From assembly GCA_016838895.1 (NCBI GenBank), contig JAEKNU010000009.1:46949-110948 (forward strand): a stretch of 64,000 bases of DNA, given 5' to 3'. Within the stretch, counting starts at the first letter, position 1, and every line of letters starts with the position of its first letter. The stretch is from Chloroflexota bacterium. GTDB lineage: Bacteria; Chloroflexota; Anaerolineae; Anaerolineales; Anaerolineaceae. Positions 24,673-33,394 of this stretch are shown here, one piece after another. Both the position numbers and the translations under genes were made by a program. Below the pieces are notes generated by a model that did not search any database, was not told the DNA's origin, and saw only the letters and a list, made by a program, of their open reading frames with translations.

Positions 24673-25890
24673 TTAAACTTCCTCCGGAAGGTAGTGTCTG
24701 CGGCCTCGATAGATGTAGTAATCGCCATAGCTATCGTGCCAGACTTCAATCACCTCACCCGGTGAATTCCAGTAGTGGTTATATCCCGTCAAGCGGTGAT
24801 ACTCGAGTGGGCGCTTTTCAGGATCGGGTACCACGATGTAAATGCCGGTACCGAAGCCTCTAGTATCAACAGCCACGCGCGGAATGGCGCGATTGCGTTT
24901 AGGATTGGGTTGTTCAGGGATGAGCTGAATATTTATGAATAAAATGGCTGCGTTTTTCCCGCGAGACAGCTGCCATCTTGTAAAATATTGGAGAGCTGTT
25001 TGCCAGGTTGGCCCACAACCGAAATCCACGATTTCGGAGGCGCCAGAAACTACACCTTCAAAGGTTCCTCTGGGCATTGCAATCGGCAACTTCGCCCAAC
25101 TGGCTGGTACCGGTCCAGACTCCAGAACAATGGTGAAGCGAACCAGATCTTTTGCCAGTTGCGTGATACGGCGTTGTCGGTTTGCCATCGATTCCATTAC
25201 GGGTACCTGTTCTAGCTTGAGATAATTTCCTTGCGGAGTAATGCGTTCCAAATCCCATTCCAATCCGCCCGAAAGAGCCTGGGTGATTCGGGCTGCTGCG
25301 ACGCGCATTTGGCTGGCAATCCGCAATCGAAGCTGGCGTGCAGATTGGCTTTCCGCATCTTTCGGCGATAAAGATAGTTGAAGAGCACTGCTTCCAGCGA
25401 CCTTGATAGACTGATTACCACGCAAGAACGCAGTAGATGCTCGTTCGGCATCTTGTTCAAGGAAATGTTCTGTGGATTGGGATGCCACTGGTTTACATCC
25501 AGGCTCTTGCTGGATGGTATGAGTCAACTCGTGGGCAAGCAACCGACGTCCCTCGAGTGTGTGTGGATGAAAACGATTTTGCCCAAAAGCGATATGCTGC
25601 CCAACAGTAAAGGCGCTTGCATTCACTGATTCAGCCGACGCAGCGGCCTTCGTATCTGTATGCACACGCACTTTGCTGAAATCGTGCCCGAAGCGTGGTT
25701 CGAGGGATGATCGTGTGTCTGAATCCAACGGCTGACCGGGGGATTGCAGCACTTCATGAACGAGCGCTGGCAGTGATGCAAAATGATTTTCCTGTGTCGA
25801 TTGTTGACTTGAAGGTTTACGTTGTAACAAGAAATCGAATGAAGATGGGATTGGTGTTGTCTTTATCCTGGATGCAAATCTCTGTTTCAT
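24673..25890 (-). CDS. DUF4157-containing putative eCIS cargo 5
   Basis: A 405-aa protein if ATG 25890 is used; it lies one base after the previous stop, and the 54-residue N-terminal extension in the same frame overlaps that gene. DUF4157 spans about residues 45-128 (SLEPRFGHDFSKVRVHTD, then LLAHELTHTIQQ with H120/H124). The residues 175-405 match no family I know. They contain VDFGCGPTWQTALQYFTRW and a Tyr/His-rich end (WHDSYGDYYIYRGRRHY). There is no second HExxH. It is placed between the other cargo genes and the tube adaptor, so eCIS delivery is inferred from DUF4157, a known marker of eCIS-associated effectors. Confidence 0.75.
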   Translation of the reverse strand: MKQRFASRIKTTPIPSSFDFLLQRKPSSQQSTQENHFASLPALVHEVLQSPGQPLDSDTRSSLEPRFGHDFSKVRVHTDTKAAASAESVNASAFTVGQHIAFGQNRFHPHTLEGRRLLAHELTHTIQQEPGCKPVASQSTEHFLEQDAERASTAFLRGNQSIKVAGSSALQLSLSPKDAESQSARQLRLRIASQMRVAAARITQALSGGLEWDLERITPQGNYLKLEQVPVMESMANRQRRITQLAKDLVRFTIVLESGPVPASWAKLPIAMPRGTFEGVVSGASEIVDFGCGPTWQTALQYFTRWQLSRGKNAAILFINIQLIPEQPNPKRNRAIPRVAVDTRGFGTGIYIVVPDPEKRPLEYHRLTGYNHYWNSPGEVIEVWHDSYGDYYIYRGRRHYLPEEV

Positions 25891-25891
25891 T

Positions 25892-28048
25892 TCAGGGTAC
25901 CCCCCAGGCTTTCGTCTTGTAGTCGTAGGCCAGTAGCGCGTAAGAGCGCGCACGACTTCTTGATACACCTGGCATATGCTCAGCCAACCCTGAATACATC
26001 TCGATAATGCGTTCATTGGGCGTGCGTAAATCAAAGAATTGCGGACAAACATCTATGGTGCCGGCTGGAGTCGCTGTTGCAGGCGCGCTGGTAGGGGTAG
26101 GTGTGACAGATGGGCTTGCAGTTGGCGTTGGAGTACTGTTGGCGGGAAACGCCGTCCCGGTAGACGATGAGGGGCTACTACCCGATGTGGTTGGTTGCGG
26201 TAACGGACCTCCACCGGAGGGTGAAGCAGGCCGTGTCAGTGTCCAATTTACTCGACGTGTCGCTAAACAAGGTGGCACACAGCGGATGGCGTAAAACTCT
26301 TTGAACCATTTATACATGGCGCGGTAACGATCATAGATACCGGCGATCGCGGCCCGATCAGCACGCCCAAAATGGGCAATGATGTTCGGTGCCATGAAAG
26401 CCGTATTGGCAGCATCGCCATAGGTCTGTGCTGTTCCAAATAATGCGTAACTATTCCAGCGTTGTGCCCAGGCTAACGCCTCGCGAATCAAGTCTTCATG
26501 CCGTTGGGTAGGACAACTTGATACCTGATCTGAATGTTCAGGACCGAGCGCTTGGGCACGGTTGTTCATCTCCATAATAAAATTGGTGATAGACTGCGCA
26601 TTGGCCAGCGCCTGTTGAGTAGAAATTAAGAGGATGACACGTTCACGCTGGTAGGCACGGTCTTGCGTGGGCATACCGCAGGCATGGGATGACTCGTGAA
26701 TCAGGATCTCTTCCTGTATAACATTATATTCAGGGTCGCTAAAGTAGGTCGGACATATGGTAACGTTCTGTTGACTGTGGCTGGCACTGGCCGGAGATCC
26801 TGTATAGCAGGTGGGTTCGTTCATTGTACCGCACTGGAAGGAGGCCGTGCCGGAAGGGGCCAGCGCTTCGAGGAAGACGCGGATAGCATCTACGCGCGCG
26901 CGGACGTCATTTGCTGTCTGTACAGAATGATTGTTGTCAAAATAGCGGTCGAGTGCGGTGGCTACAGCTGGCTCACTGGTCTGGTTCTGAATATAACGAT
27001 CCAGGCGGGCGATAGCACCATTTGGCCCAACGATGAAGCGGTGTGCTGTGGAGCGTATCGTCTCGAGAGCCGCTGCGCGTGTGGCTGAACAAGCCGCAGG
27101 CTGGCTCGTGCAGCGCCGTGTTGATGTGCCCCTGCCGCGCTGCATCTCAATTACTCGCCAAAAACGGTAGCCGTATTTGCCGGCGCTGCAGCCCAATCTG
27201 TGCTGACGATTGACCGTACGAGGCGGCTGAAAGCCTTCACGAATGAGTACATTTTGCACGGCGTTAAGACGGCGTTCGATCAATGGAGTGTTTACCGAGG
27301 TGCCGCCCTCCTCCGATGCGTAACCATACAGGCTGATCTCTTGATCGTTGGCTGCCACTGCCTGACGGGCTTTGTTCTCAACTTTGTCTTCTTCGGCCGA
27401 GTCAAGTGCGCTTTCGGGCGGGTTATCGGCAGGCGTCGGCCTGGCCAGATCGAAATAGACGAAATTGGTTTCACGAGGTTCGCCACGATTTTCATACAAA
27501 CCGGTTACGCTGAACTCAGAAGTCTGGCGTCGGATTACCGGCATCCTGCCTCCCTGCTGGAGGGTATGCGCCAGTTCGTGGGCAAGTAATCTTTTTCCTC
27601 GCGATGTGTCAGGCGCATATTGACCAGCGCCGAAGACAATGTTTTGGCCAGCAGTGTAAGCCAGTGCATGGATATCCTCAGCTGATTCGGCGGCAAGACG
27701 ATCGGTGTATACCCGCACCTGGCTAAAGTCGTGGCCGAAGCGTGGTTCCATGAACGCCTGCGTACCTCTGTCGAGAGTCTGCCCGTGAGATTGCAGGGCA
27801 GCCTGCACGCTCTTTGGCATTCCCACGAGAGACCCTGGGTCGGCCGGTAGGCGCGTCAGGATCTCACCGAATGAACTTCCCCTCAGGGCGTTTGCCGCTA
27901 TCTGGTCGGCTTCCTGCTCCCAGCGATCTCCCGGCTGGCTGACAGTAAGGTACGCGGATTCACGCGTCAAGGGACACAGCACAGCCTTCCCGGCCTGGTT
28001 GGTCGGGGTACTCGTCCTCATCCGATGAGAGAGAGTTTTTGAACTCAT
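25892..28048 (-). CDS. DUF4157 + OmpA-like + second zincin motif: putative eCIS cargo 4
   Basis: A 718-aa modular protein. Residues ~35-60 carry PGDRWEQEADQIA, the usual DUF4157 leader; DUF4157 occupies ~80-165 with HELAH at 157-161. Residues ~190-305 look like an OmpA-type domain (VYFDLARPTPADNP, then EISLYGYASEEGGTSVNTPL and IERRLNAVQNVL). A second metallopeptidase motif, EEILIHESSHACGMP (451-455), follows an ICPTYF box reminiscent of M35-like lysine-specific peptidases. Residues ~625-690 are a Pro/Thr/Ser linker. The ATG overlaps the previous stop (ATGA). Likely a toxin aimed at envelopes or proteins; activity is inferred only from motifs. Confidence 0.78.
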   Translation of the reverse strand: MSSKTLSHRMRTSTPTNQAGKAVLCPLTRESAYLTVSQPGDRWEQEADQIAANALRGSSFGEILTRLPADPGSLVGMPKSVQAALQSHGQTLDRGTQAFMEPRFGHDFSQVRVYTDRLAAESAEDIHALAYTAGQNIVFGAGQYAPDTSRGKRLLAHELAHTLQQGGRMPVIRRQTSEFSVTGLYENRGEPRETNFVYFDLARPTPADNPPESALDSAEEDKVENKARQAVAANDQEISLYGYASEEGGTSVNTPLIERRLNAVQNVLIREGFQPPRTVNRQHRLGCSAGKYGYRFWRVIEMQRGRGTSTRRCTSQPAACSATRAAALETIRSTAHRFIVGPNGAIARLDRYIQNQTSEPAVATALDRYFDNNHSVQTANDVRARVDAIRVFLEALAPSGTASFQCGTMNEPTCYTGSPASASHSQQNVTICPTYFSDPEYNVIQEEILIHESSHACGMPTQDRAYQRERVILLISTQQALANAQSITNFIMEMNNRAQALGPEHSDQVSSCPTQRHEDLIREALAWAQRWNSYALFGTAQTYGDAANTAFMAPNIIAHFGRADRAAIAGIYDRYRAMYKWFKEFYAIRCVPPCLATRRVNWTLTRPASPSGGGPLPQPTTSGSSPSSSTGTAFPANSTPTPTASPSVTPTPTSAPATATPAGTIDVCPQFFDLRTPNERIIEMYSGLAEHMPGVSRSRARSYALLAYDYKTKAWGVP

Positions 28049-29403
28049 GGCTGTCCTTGGGTTTGTACTTGCTTCTGCGTTTTCGGGCAGATGTTGTCCA
28101 GAATGCCGATTGCCCAGTAGGCAAAATCGATGTCCTGACTATGGGCTTTGATCTCGCTATTTGCCCAGTCCTTTGGATCGTTGCGTTGCCGATATAGCGC
28201 ATATGAGCCGATACCGAAGCGGGCTTCAAGATCCCGATCTTGAACGTAATGAGTGAACTCGTGGACAAAAACCGACTTCTCGAGAATTTTTCCGCAAGGG
28301 CCCGGGATCGGGGCAATGTGAATCTCCCCTGACTGTGTTGTCCACCCCGCTAGCCGTGGCTTGCGACCTCGACGTAAATTTGAATCGATAATGCATTTAT
28401 TGATATCATTCGCATTTTTGTTGACAGGATTGTCCCGACAGGTTTTGTAATCCCTGATATTTCGGGTGGATGATTTAATAAATTTCCGAAGTTCATCTTG
28501 GCAGCCACAGAATCGCGTACTCATGTCAAGTACGGTACCCTGGCGAAATTGACTTCTTATTTGTTGGGCAGCGCTTGTAACTCCCCCAGCTTCCAACTCC
28601 TCTGCAATGTACATAGCAGTTAACGGGCCAACCTGACCATCCTGAGGTATGCCATGAGCGGCTTGCCAGCGTAGAACCATATCTATAAAATGATTGTCAA
28701 TGGTTGTGACAGTATGATCCATCCCGATTACATCGCGGATGATCTTAATCACATTGGGCTTTGTCAACATCTTACGATTTTTCATGAGCGCAACCTGTCG
28801 TATGGGGGCGGACAGGGTCCTAGGTACAGCACCATAATTTACGGGAGTAATACGCCAGTCTCCTTGCAGCGTGTTCGCGAGGAGACCGGGAAAGGCCTGT
28901 TGTTGGACAACGTGCGTTAACTCGTGGGCGAGTAACCTTTTTCCACGGGATGTATCCGGCGAATATTGACCAGCGCCGAAGACAATGTTTCGGCCAACAG
29001 TGTAAGCCAGTGCCTGTATATGCGCAGCAGATTTAGCGGCGCGCTGGTCGGTATGCACCCGAACATGGCAAAAATTATGCCCAAAGCGGTTTTCCATGAA
29101 ATTTTGTGTGCCGCTCTCCAGCGGTTGCCCCGGTGATGTGAGTGTATCGTGTACACTTACCGGGACGTCACTCAGCCTGGGTGAATGATCGCCGATCCGC
29201 ACCAGCGGTTGAGTTGTTGTGATACTGGAAATGGGATCGGGTATTCGTCCGGTAAGGGTGGATTCAGCCAGCCGATCGGCTTCCTGCTCCCAACGGTCTC
29301 CCGGACGGTTTACGCGCAATTTTGCCTGCAGCAAACCGGATTTCATGGTTGCTGTTCTGATCGATTGATGCAGGTGACTTTTGCCTTGAGTCTTTTCTCT
29401 CAT
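28045..29403 (-). CDS. DUF4157 + peptidoglycan-binding-like + second zincin motif: putative eCIS cargo 3
   Basis: A 452-aa protein. Leader NRPGDRWEQEADRLAES is at 32-48; DUF4157 is at ~85-168 (RFGHNFCHVRVHTD, HELTH at 160-164). Residues ~225-270 resemble a PG_binding_1 helical repeat (FIDMVLRWQAAHGIPQDGQV followed by GPLTAMYIAEEL). The C-terminal part has six or more Cys and a second motif, EKSVFVHEFTHYVQDRD (381-385), ending with HSQDIDFAYWAIGILDNICP. This looks like a two-zincin effector with a possible cell-wall targeting module. It has the same layout as cargo 4 without the OmpA part. Confidence 0.77.
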   Translation of the reverse strand: MREKTQGKSHLHQSIRTATMKSGLLQAKLRVNRPGDRWEQEADRLAESTLTGRIPDPISSITTTQPLVRIGDHSPRLSDVPVSVHDTLTSPGQPLESGTQNFMENRFGHNFCHVRVHTDQRAAKSAAHIQALAYTVGRNIVFGAGQYSPDTSRGKRLLAHELTHVVQQQAFPGLLANTLQGDWRITPVNYGAVPRTLSAPIRQVALMKNRKMLTKPNVIKIIRDVIGMDHTVTTIDNHFIDMVLRWQAAHGIPQDGQVGPLTAMYIAEELEAGGVTSAAQQIRSQFRQGTVLDMSTRFCGCQDELRKFIKSSTRNIRDYKTCRDNPVNKNANDINKCIIDSNLRRGRKPRLAGWTTQSGEIHIAPIPGPCGKILEKSVFVHEFTHYVQDRDLEARFGIGSYALYRQRNDPKDWANSEIKAHSQDIDFAYWAIGILDNICPKTQKQVQTQGQP

Positions 29404-29459
29404 CTCGTTAGTTTATGCTCCCAAGATATTTAAAATAATTTTTCGCTGACAATTCATCC

Positions 29460-30410
29460 TTAAGGATTCGGACTTGTTCTGCTACTTCCAGAAGGCGAGC
29501 CTCCAGTGGTTTTCGCGCTATGACATTTACGTTTGGTGAGCACCAAATGACGGGAGGGTCCGATACATTTGTAGTCATACCAACACAACGGTCGGTCGGG
29601 TGGCGGGTACATGGTCACGATCGGAGCAACACTGACAATGATCGCATCCTTGCGTACGATGACGCGGATCGGGGTACCGTCGCTGAAATAGTTCGTGCAG
29701 GCGTACGCGCCGCTCTTGGGATCAAACAGGTCACATACAATTCGTTCGACAGATCCACGTTTCCCCTTTAACTCGCTGTCAACGTAATGCTCCGCCGCCC
29801 GTTTGGTCAAGCTTTGATGATCAACGAACCATCCTGCGCATGCATCATTGGTTACTGTTTTTCCACCAGCTCCCGCTGAACCAGGCGCTTGCACCGCTCG
29901 CTGGATTGATAGCCCGCCTGACATGTGCTTGGCAGATAATGGGCCGGCCTGCACAGGAACAGCAGCGACAGCCTCGGCTTGTCGTTCAAATGCACTACCT
30001 GGAGGGTCCATTCGTAACAGTGTACCTGGTTGATAAGATGCGCCACCCTGCTGCATGACGTGAGTTAATTCATGTGCCAAAAGTCTGCGCCCCTGCGGCG
30101 AGGATGGATTGTATTGACCAGTACCGAAAACCACATTTCGCCCTACAGTGTATGCAAGCGCATTCAGGGTCATTGCCGAGGTAGCTGCATTTTCATCGCT
30201 ATGGATGCGTACCTGGCTGAAATCATGGTTGAAGATTGCCTCCATAGAAGTACGTGTTGCACTATCAAGTGGTTTTCCAGATGAACGTAATACATTGTGA
30301 ATATCTAGTAGATTCCTATCCGGCTTGAACCTATGAGATGCCGTTTGTCGAGAGAGCAGGTTCCGGGTGGAATATGATAATTTTTCTTGATAGAATTTTG
30401 CCAAAATCAT
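29460..30410 (-). CDS. DUF4157-containing putative eCIS cargo 2
   Basis: A 316-aa protein, starting 12-13 nt after the preceding stop with GGAGA upstream. DUF4157 covers ~37-122 (MEAIFNHDFSQVRIHSD, HELTH at 113-117). A short linker leads to an unknown domain (~190-300) with conserved-looking Cys and Trp: CAGWFVDHQSLTKRAAEHYV, IVCDLFDPKSGAYACTNYF, CWYDYKCIGPS. No second HExxH occurs. The C-terminal domain is the probable effector part, mechanism unknown. Member of a run of five DUF4157 genes. Confidence 0.75.
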   Translation of the reverse strand: MILAKFYQEKLSYSTRNLLSRQTASHRFKPDRNLLDIHNVLRSSGKPLDSATRTSMEAIFNHDFSQVRIHSDENAATSAMTLNALAYTVGRNVVFGTGQYNPSSPQGRRLLAHELTHVMQQGGASYQPGTLLRMDPPGSAFERQAEAVAAVPVQAGPLSAKHMSGGLSIQRAVQAPGSAGAGGKTVTNDACAGWFVDHQSLTKRAAEHYVDSELKGKRGSVERIVCDLFDPKSGAYACTNYFSDGTPIRVIVRKDAIIVSVAPIVTMYPPPDRPLCWYDYKCIGPSRHLVLTKRKCHSAKTTGGSPSGSSRTSPNP

Positions 30411-30423
30411 TAAAGATTGTCTC

Positions 30424-32148
30424 CTAAAAACTGAAGCCTAAGCGGATGCCAATAGTGTAGTAAGGGTTCTTTTTGATGTTTTCAAAATTTAATTTGATCG
30501 GATTATTTTCCGGTAATGCATCAATGTATTTGTTTCTACCGGGGAATAGTTTTCCAATGCCGCCAACCACACCAATTTCAACCCTTGGACCTTGATAACC
30601 CAACGTTAACGTACCGCCTACCTCGGGCATCAGCTTCTTATTTCGTTCGCCAAGTCCTCTTGTAAACATCCCGGCACCGGCACGGACATCCCCACGAACG
30701 GCAAAACCGCCGGCCGAACGATTTGTTGAGTAATCCATGCCAAGCAAGGCTCCAAATAAGATGGCGTCTTGCTGTTCTTCCGTCAGGACACTGATAACAT
30801 TTGTGTATCCGCCAAGTAATATCCGTAGTTTGCGTAGTTTATCCAATGGGAAACCGGCGGCAAGATCAAAACCCAATCCAAAACCACCACCGCCGCCAAA
30901 TCCAGTACCAAAAATATTAAAACCTGAAACAACATCAACCACGAGTGGTATTGGCTGAGCGACCAAAGTAAATGTACATTTTGGGAAGCGTCGTTTGAGC
31001 CATGCCGGAATAAATGAAAAATGACGCGGGTGCATCATAGCACGCCGCCCAAAATTCGGATGGCTTGCCATGGGTGACCAGTCACTCTCATTGACCGAGC
31101 TTGCAGGACGAGGCGGATCACCTTTCTGGTGTTTATATTCATCTGGAAGACCGAGTACAATGTGTCCGCTCTCATGCCAGATTAGGCTATCAGAGACGCC
31201 ATCCAGCAATGCCAGAAACCAATTGGTGCTGCCTGCATAGATCCTGCCTGCGCTGGAGCGACCTGTGCCGGATTGAAGGTAAACGACACTTGCATGGGCA
31301 GTCCTGCCTTCTTTTGCAATCACTTTGATTGTGATCGTCTTCCCTTTGCATACGCTGCAGTCTGCATTATTAGCTACGGATATTTTCATCCAGCCGTTTA
31401 AGCGTTTGTTTGCAACCGAAAGAATACGTGTCTTCAATTTGTTAAATTTTTCCGTTGGCAATCTTTTTTTGGCATCATTGGGATGTTTAAAATGAATCTC
31501 CATTGTTGATGTTACTGTACAGGTGGAACTATCAAAGCTTAACAATATTGGTTTGGGATCTTCATACTTATCAGAATCGGTGCGCTGAACACGTTCGCTG
31601 ATGACGGTTCCCCTTTTTTGGCGCGTACCAGATACGTCTTTGCCTTTCTGTCCGGGCCAGGGTGTGAATTTTTTTCTGCGCATCAAGCCTGGCGTCTGCG
31701 GGGATATTGTGCTCACGGGAATTCCTCGCAGGACTTGATTAGCGACCCGATCGGCCTGCTGTTCAGCGTTGTGGTTCGAAGGTTGTACTTTTAATTGCGG
31801 TTGTAACCCGGGCATGACGCCGCTTTGCTGTACGACATGGGTGAGTTCATGCGCCAGCAACCGTTTCCCCTGAGATGTGTGCGGGGCATATTGCTCGGCA
31901 GCAAAGACCACATCATGGCCAACGGTATATGCCAACGCATTAACCGCTTCGGCTGATTCGGCGGCCTTGCCATCGGCATGAATCCGCACCTTGCTGAAGT
32001 CGTAACCGAATTGAGGTTCCATTGAGCTGCGTACTCCGGCGGCCAGCGGCTTGCCAGGGGAGCGCAGCACATTATAGACAACAGATTGTGCCTGTATTGC
32101 CCTTGTTGGTGCCGGAGTATTTTTTGCAGTTTGAATCATTTCTCTCAT
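30424..32148 (-). CDS. DUF4157 + zincin + beta-barrel-like tail: putative eCIS cargo 1
   Basis: A 574-aa protein. DUF4157 is at ~22-108 (SSMEPQFGYDFSKVRIHAD, HELTH at 100-104), followed by a degenerate leader-like NAEQQADRVANQVL. A second zincin motif, LIWHESGHIVLGLPDEY (H325, E326, H329, followed by GLPDEY), resembles metzincin-like sites with one extra residue before the Gly. After ~residue 395 the sequence becomes Gly/aromatic alternating (GGGGGFGLGFDLAAGFPLD ... YYTIGIRLGFSF) and ends in Phe, like a small outer-membrane beta-barrel. Start could also be ATG 32139. Target and activity are unknown. Confidence 0.77.
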   Translation of the reverse strand: MREMIQTAKNTPAPTRAIQAQSVVYNVLRSPGKPLAAGVRSSMEPQFGYDFSKVRIHADGKAAESAEAVNALAYTVGHDVVFAAEQYAPHTSQGKRLLAHELTHVVQQSGVMPGLQPQLKVQPSNHNAEQQADRVANQVLRGIPVSTISPQTPGLMRRKKFTPWPGQKGKDVSGTRQKRGTVISERVQRTDSDKYEDPKPILLSFDSSTCTVTSTMEIHFKHPNDAKKRLPTEKFNKLKTRILSVANKRLNGWMKISVANNADCSVCKGKTITIKVIAKEGRTAHASVVYLQSGTGRSSAGRIYAGSTNWFLALLDGVSDSLIWHESGHIVLGLPDEYKHQKGDPPRPASSVNESDWSPMASHPNFGRRAMMHPRHFSFIPAWLKRRFPKCTFTLVAQPIPLVVDVVSGFNIFGTGFGGGGGFGLGFDLAAGFPLDKLRKLRILLGGYTNVISVLTEEQQDAILFGALLGMDYSTNRSAGGFAVRGDVRAGAGMFTRGLGERNKKLMPEVGGTLTLGYQGPRVEIGVVGGIGKLFPGRNKYIDALPENNPIKLNFENIKKNPYYTIGIRLGFSF

Positions 32149-32184
32149 TAGCGTATTAATTTTCCTCGGTTACGGTTGCCTTGA

Positions 32185-33108
32185 TTAAGGCCCGTTTACA
32201 ATCGGCTCAAACAAATGAGCGTAGGTGCGTGGTACTGGCTGACCGCGGAGAGGTTTTGGAATCTCTACGAAGCGCACACTACTTACATTTGGGGAGAGCG
32301 TTGGATTTTCGCTGGATACGTTACCATGTCCACGCTGTGGTATGATCTGTGACTGACTTGTATCCAGCGCCAGTCTGCCCCCGCCTGAAAATTGAGGGGG
32401 GCCACTGGGTAAAGTGTTCACCGGATTCACAGCAAGGGCGGACCAAGACCATTCTCCTATTTGCAATGTTTGCCATGCAGCACTTCGGGGTCGAAATTGG
32501 AGAAACATGCGATAGCGATCGCGTACGGTCATTCTGCGGATTAGTCCTTCCGTATAATTTCGGTTTCCCAACCATCCTGTCGTTTGGCTTGGATTGTCAT
32601 TTGCCAGGCGGAAGAGTTCTAATGGGTCTCCTGTTGGGACGGATTGGGATGTGTACGGGTTATTTGTGTCACAGTGCCAGTTGCGGGTAGACATCTTCAA
32701 TATGCTGTCGTCTTTGTATTCAATTTGTCGGAATGGAATGACGTTCTGTACAAATTGTGTTTCGCCACAACCTGGCTGGCTGATTCCGACCAGACCGCTA
32801 AAGTTCATTCCTGGTGCAGCGATTGTACCTGTACCAGCACGTAAAAAGAATCCGACCGATGCGTCCCAGCCTGAAGTTACCTGACCTCCGTTCAATAACA
32901 GGGTGGAGCGTTGCACCTGACAACCCGGTCCTTGTGCTGGTGGAGTCGGCGTTGTCGTGCCGCGTTCTGTTGGAGACGGTCTTCCCGTCTGTGCAACTGG
33001 TGACGGGACCGGGGATGCAAAATTCACAGTTTGCGCAGAGCGTTGCAGGGTATGGGGTGCCTGCTGAATCTCAGGTTTGTTCGCCTGAAGCGTACGAGTT
33101 CGGCTCAT
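32185..33108 (-). CDS. Unrecognised protein at the head of the cargo block
   Basis: A 307-aa protein from ATG 33108 (the longer frame from 33126 overlaps the previous gene). Residues 1-65 are low-complexity, Pro/Ser/Thr/Gln-rich (SPVPSPVAQTGRPSPTERG), the sort of disordered leader found on eCIS cargo and on DUF4157 proteins. The remainder is Trp- and Asn-rich and predicted mainly beta (GWDASVGFFLRAGTGTIAAP, NWHCDTNNPYTSQSVPTGDP). No DUF4157 and no HExxH. Sitting between the 94-aa protein and the first DUF4157 gene, it is probably cargo or a cargo helper. I do not recognise the family. Confidence 0.6.
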   Translation of the reverse strand: MSRTRTLQANKPEIQQAPHTLQRSAQTVNFASPVPSPVAQTGRPSPTERGTTTPTPPAQGPGCQVQRSTLLLNGGQVTSGWDASVGFFLRAGTGTIAAPGMNFSGLVGISQPGCGETQFVQNVIPFRQIEYKDDSILKMSTRNWHCDTNNPYTSQSVPTGDPLELFRLANDNPSQTTGWLGNRNYTEGLIRRMTVRDRYRMFLQFRPRSAAWQTLQIGEWSWSALAVNPVNTLPSGPPQFSGGGRLALDTSQSQIIPQRGHGNVSSENPTLSPNVSSVRFVEIPKPLRGQPVPRTYAHLFEPIVNGP

Positions 33109-33109
33109 C

Positions 33110-33394
33110 TCATCGTTCCTTTCCATCGTCAGAAGTGCCAGTCACGCTGTTATATACAGAGCGTGCCACTTGCGTTCCGACCACGGATGGCTTTACCTGG
33201 GATGAAGCCATAATTTGTGGGGCTCGAAGCGAATCCAAATTTCTCGGAACGCCATTCACCTTGAAATTGCGATTGGCGGCTAATTCGCCAAGTTCCTGGA
33301 TCAGCGCATCACCGATGGCATCGCGGTCAGACGCTGCAAAACCATGCAAGATTAGTTCGTCAATGTGGAACACCACACGCTGTTTTTCTGTCAT
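33110..33394 (-). CDS. Small conserved-type eCIS protein, 94 aa, function unknown
   Basis: From ATG 33394, which overlaps the AAA+ stop as ATGA; the TTG at 33400 is not needed. The sequence HIDELILHGFAASDRDAIGD with IQELGELAANRN and a C-terminal VGTQVARSVYNSV is a pattern I associate with small proteins encoded next to the AAA+ ATPase in eCIS loci. It is helical with no signal or membrane segment. Tight coupling to the ATPase gene suggests an assembly or cargo-loading partner; this is inference. Confidence 0.65.
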   Translation of the reverse strand: MTEKQRVVFHIDELILHGFAASDRDAIGDALIQELGELAANRNFKVNGVPRNLDSLRAPQIMASSQVKPSVVGTQVARSVYNSVTGTSDDGKER

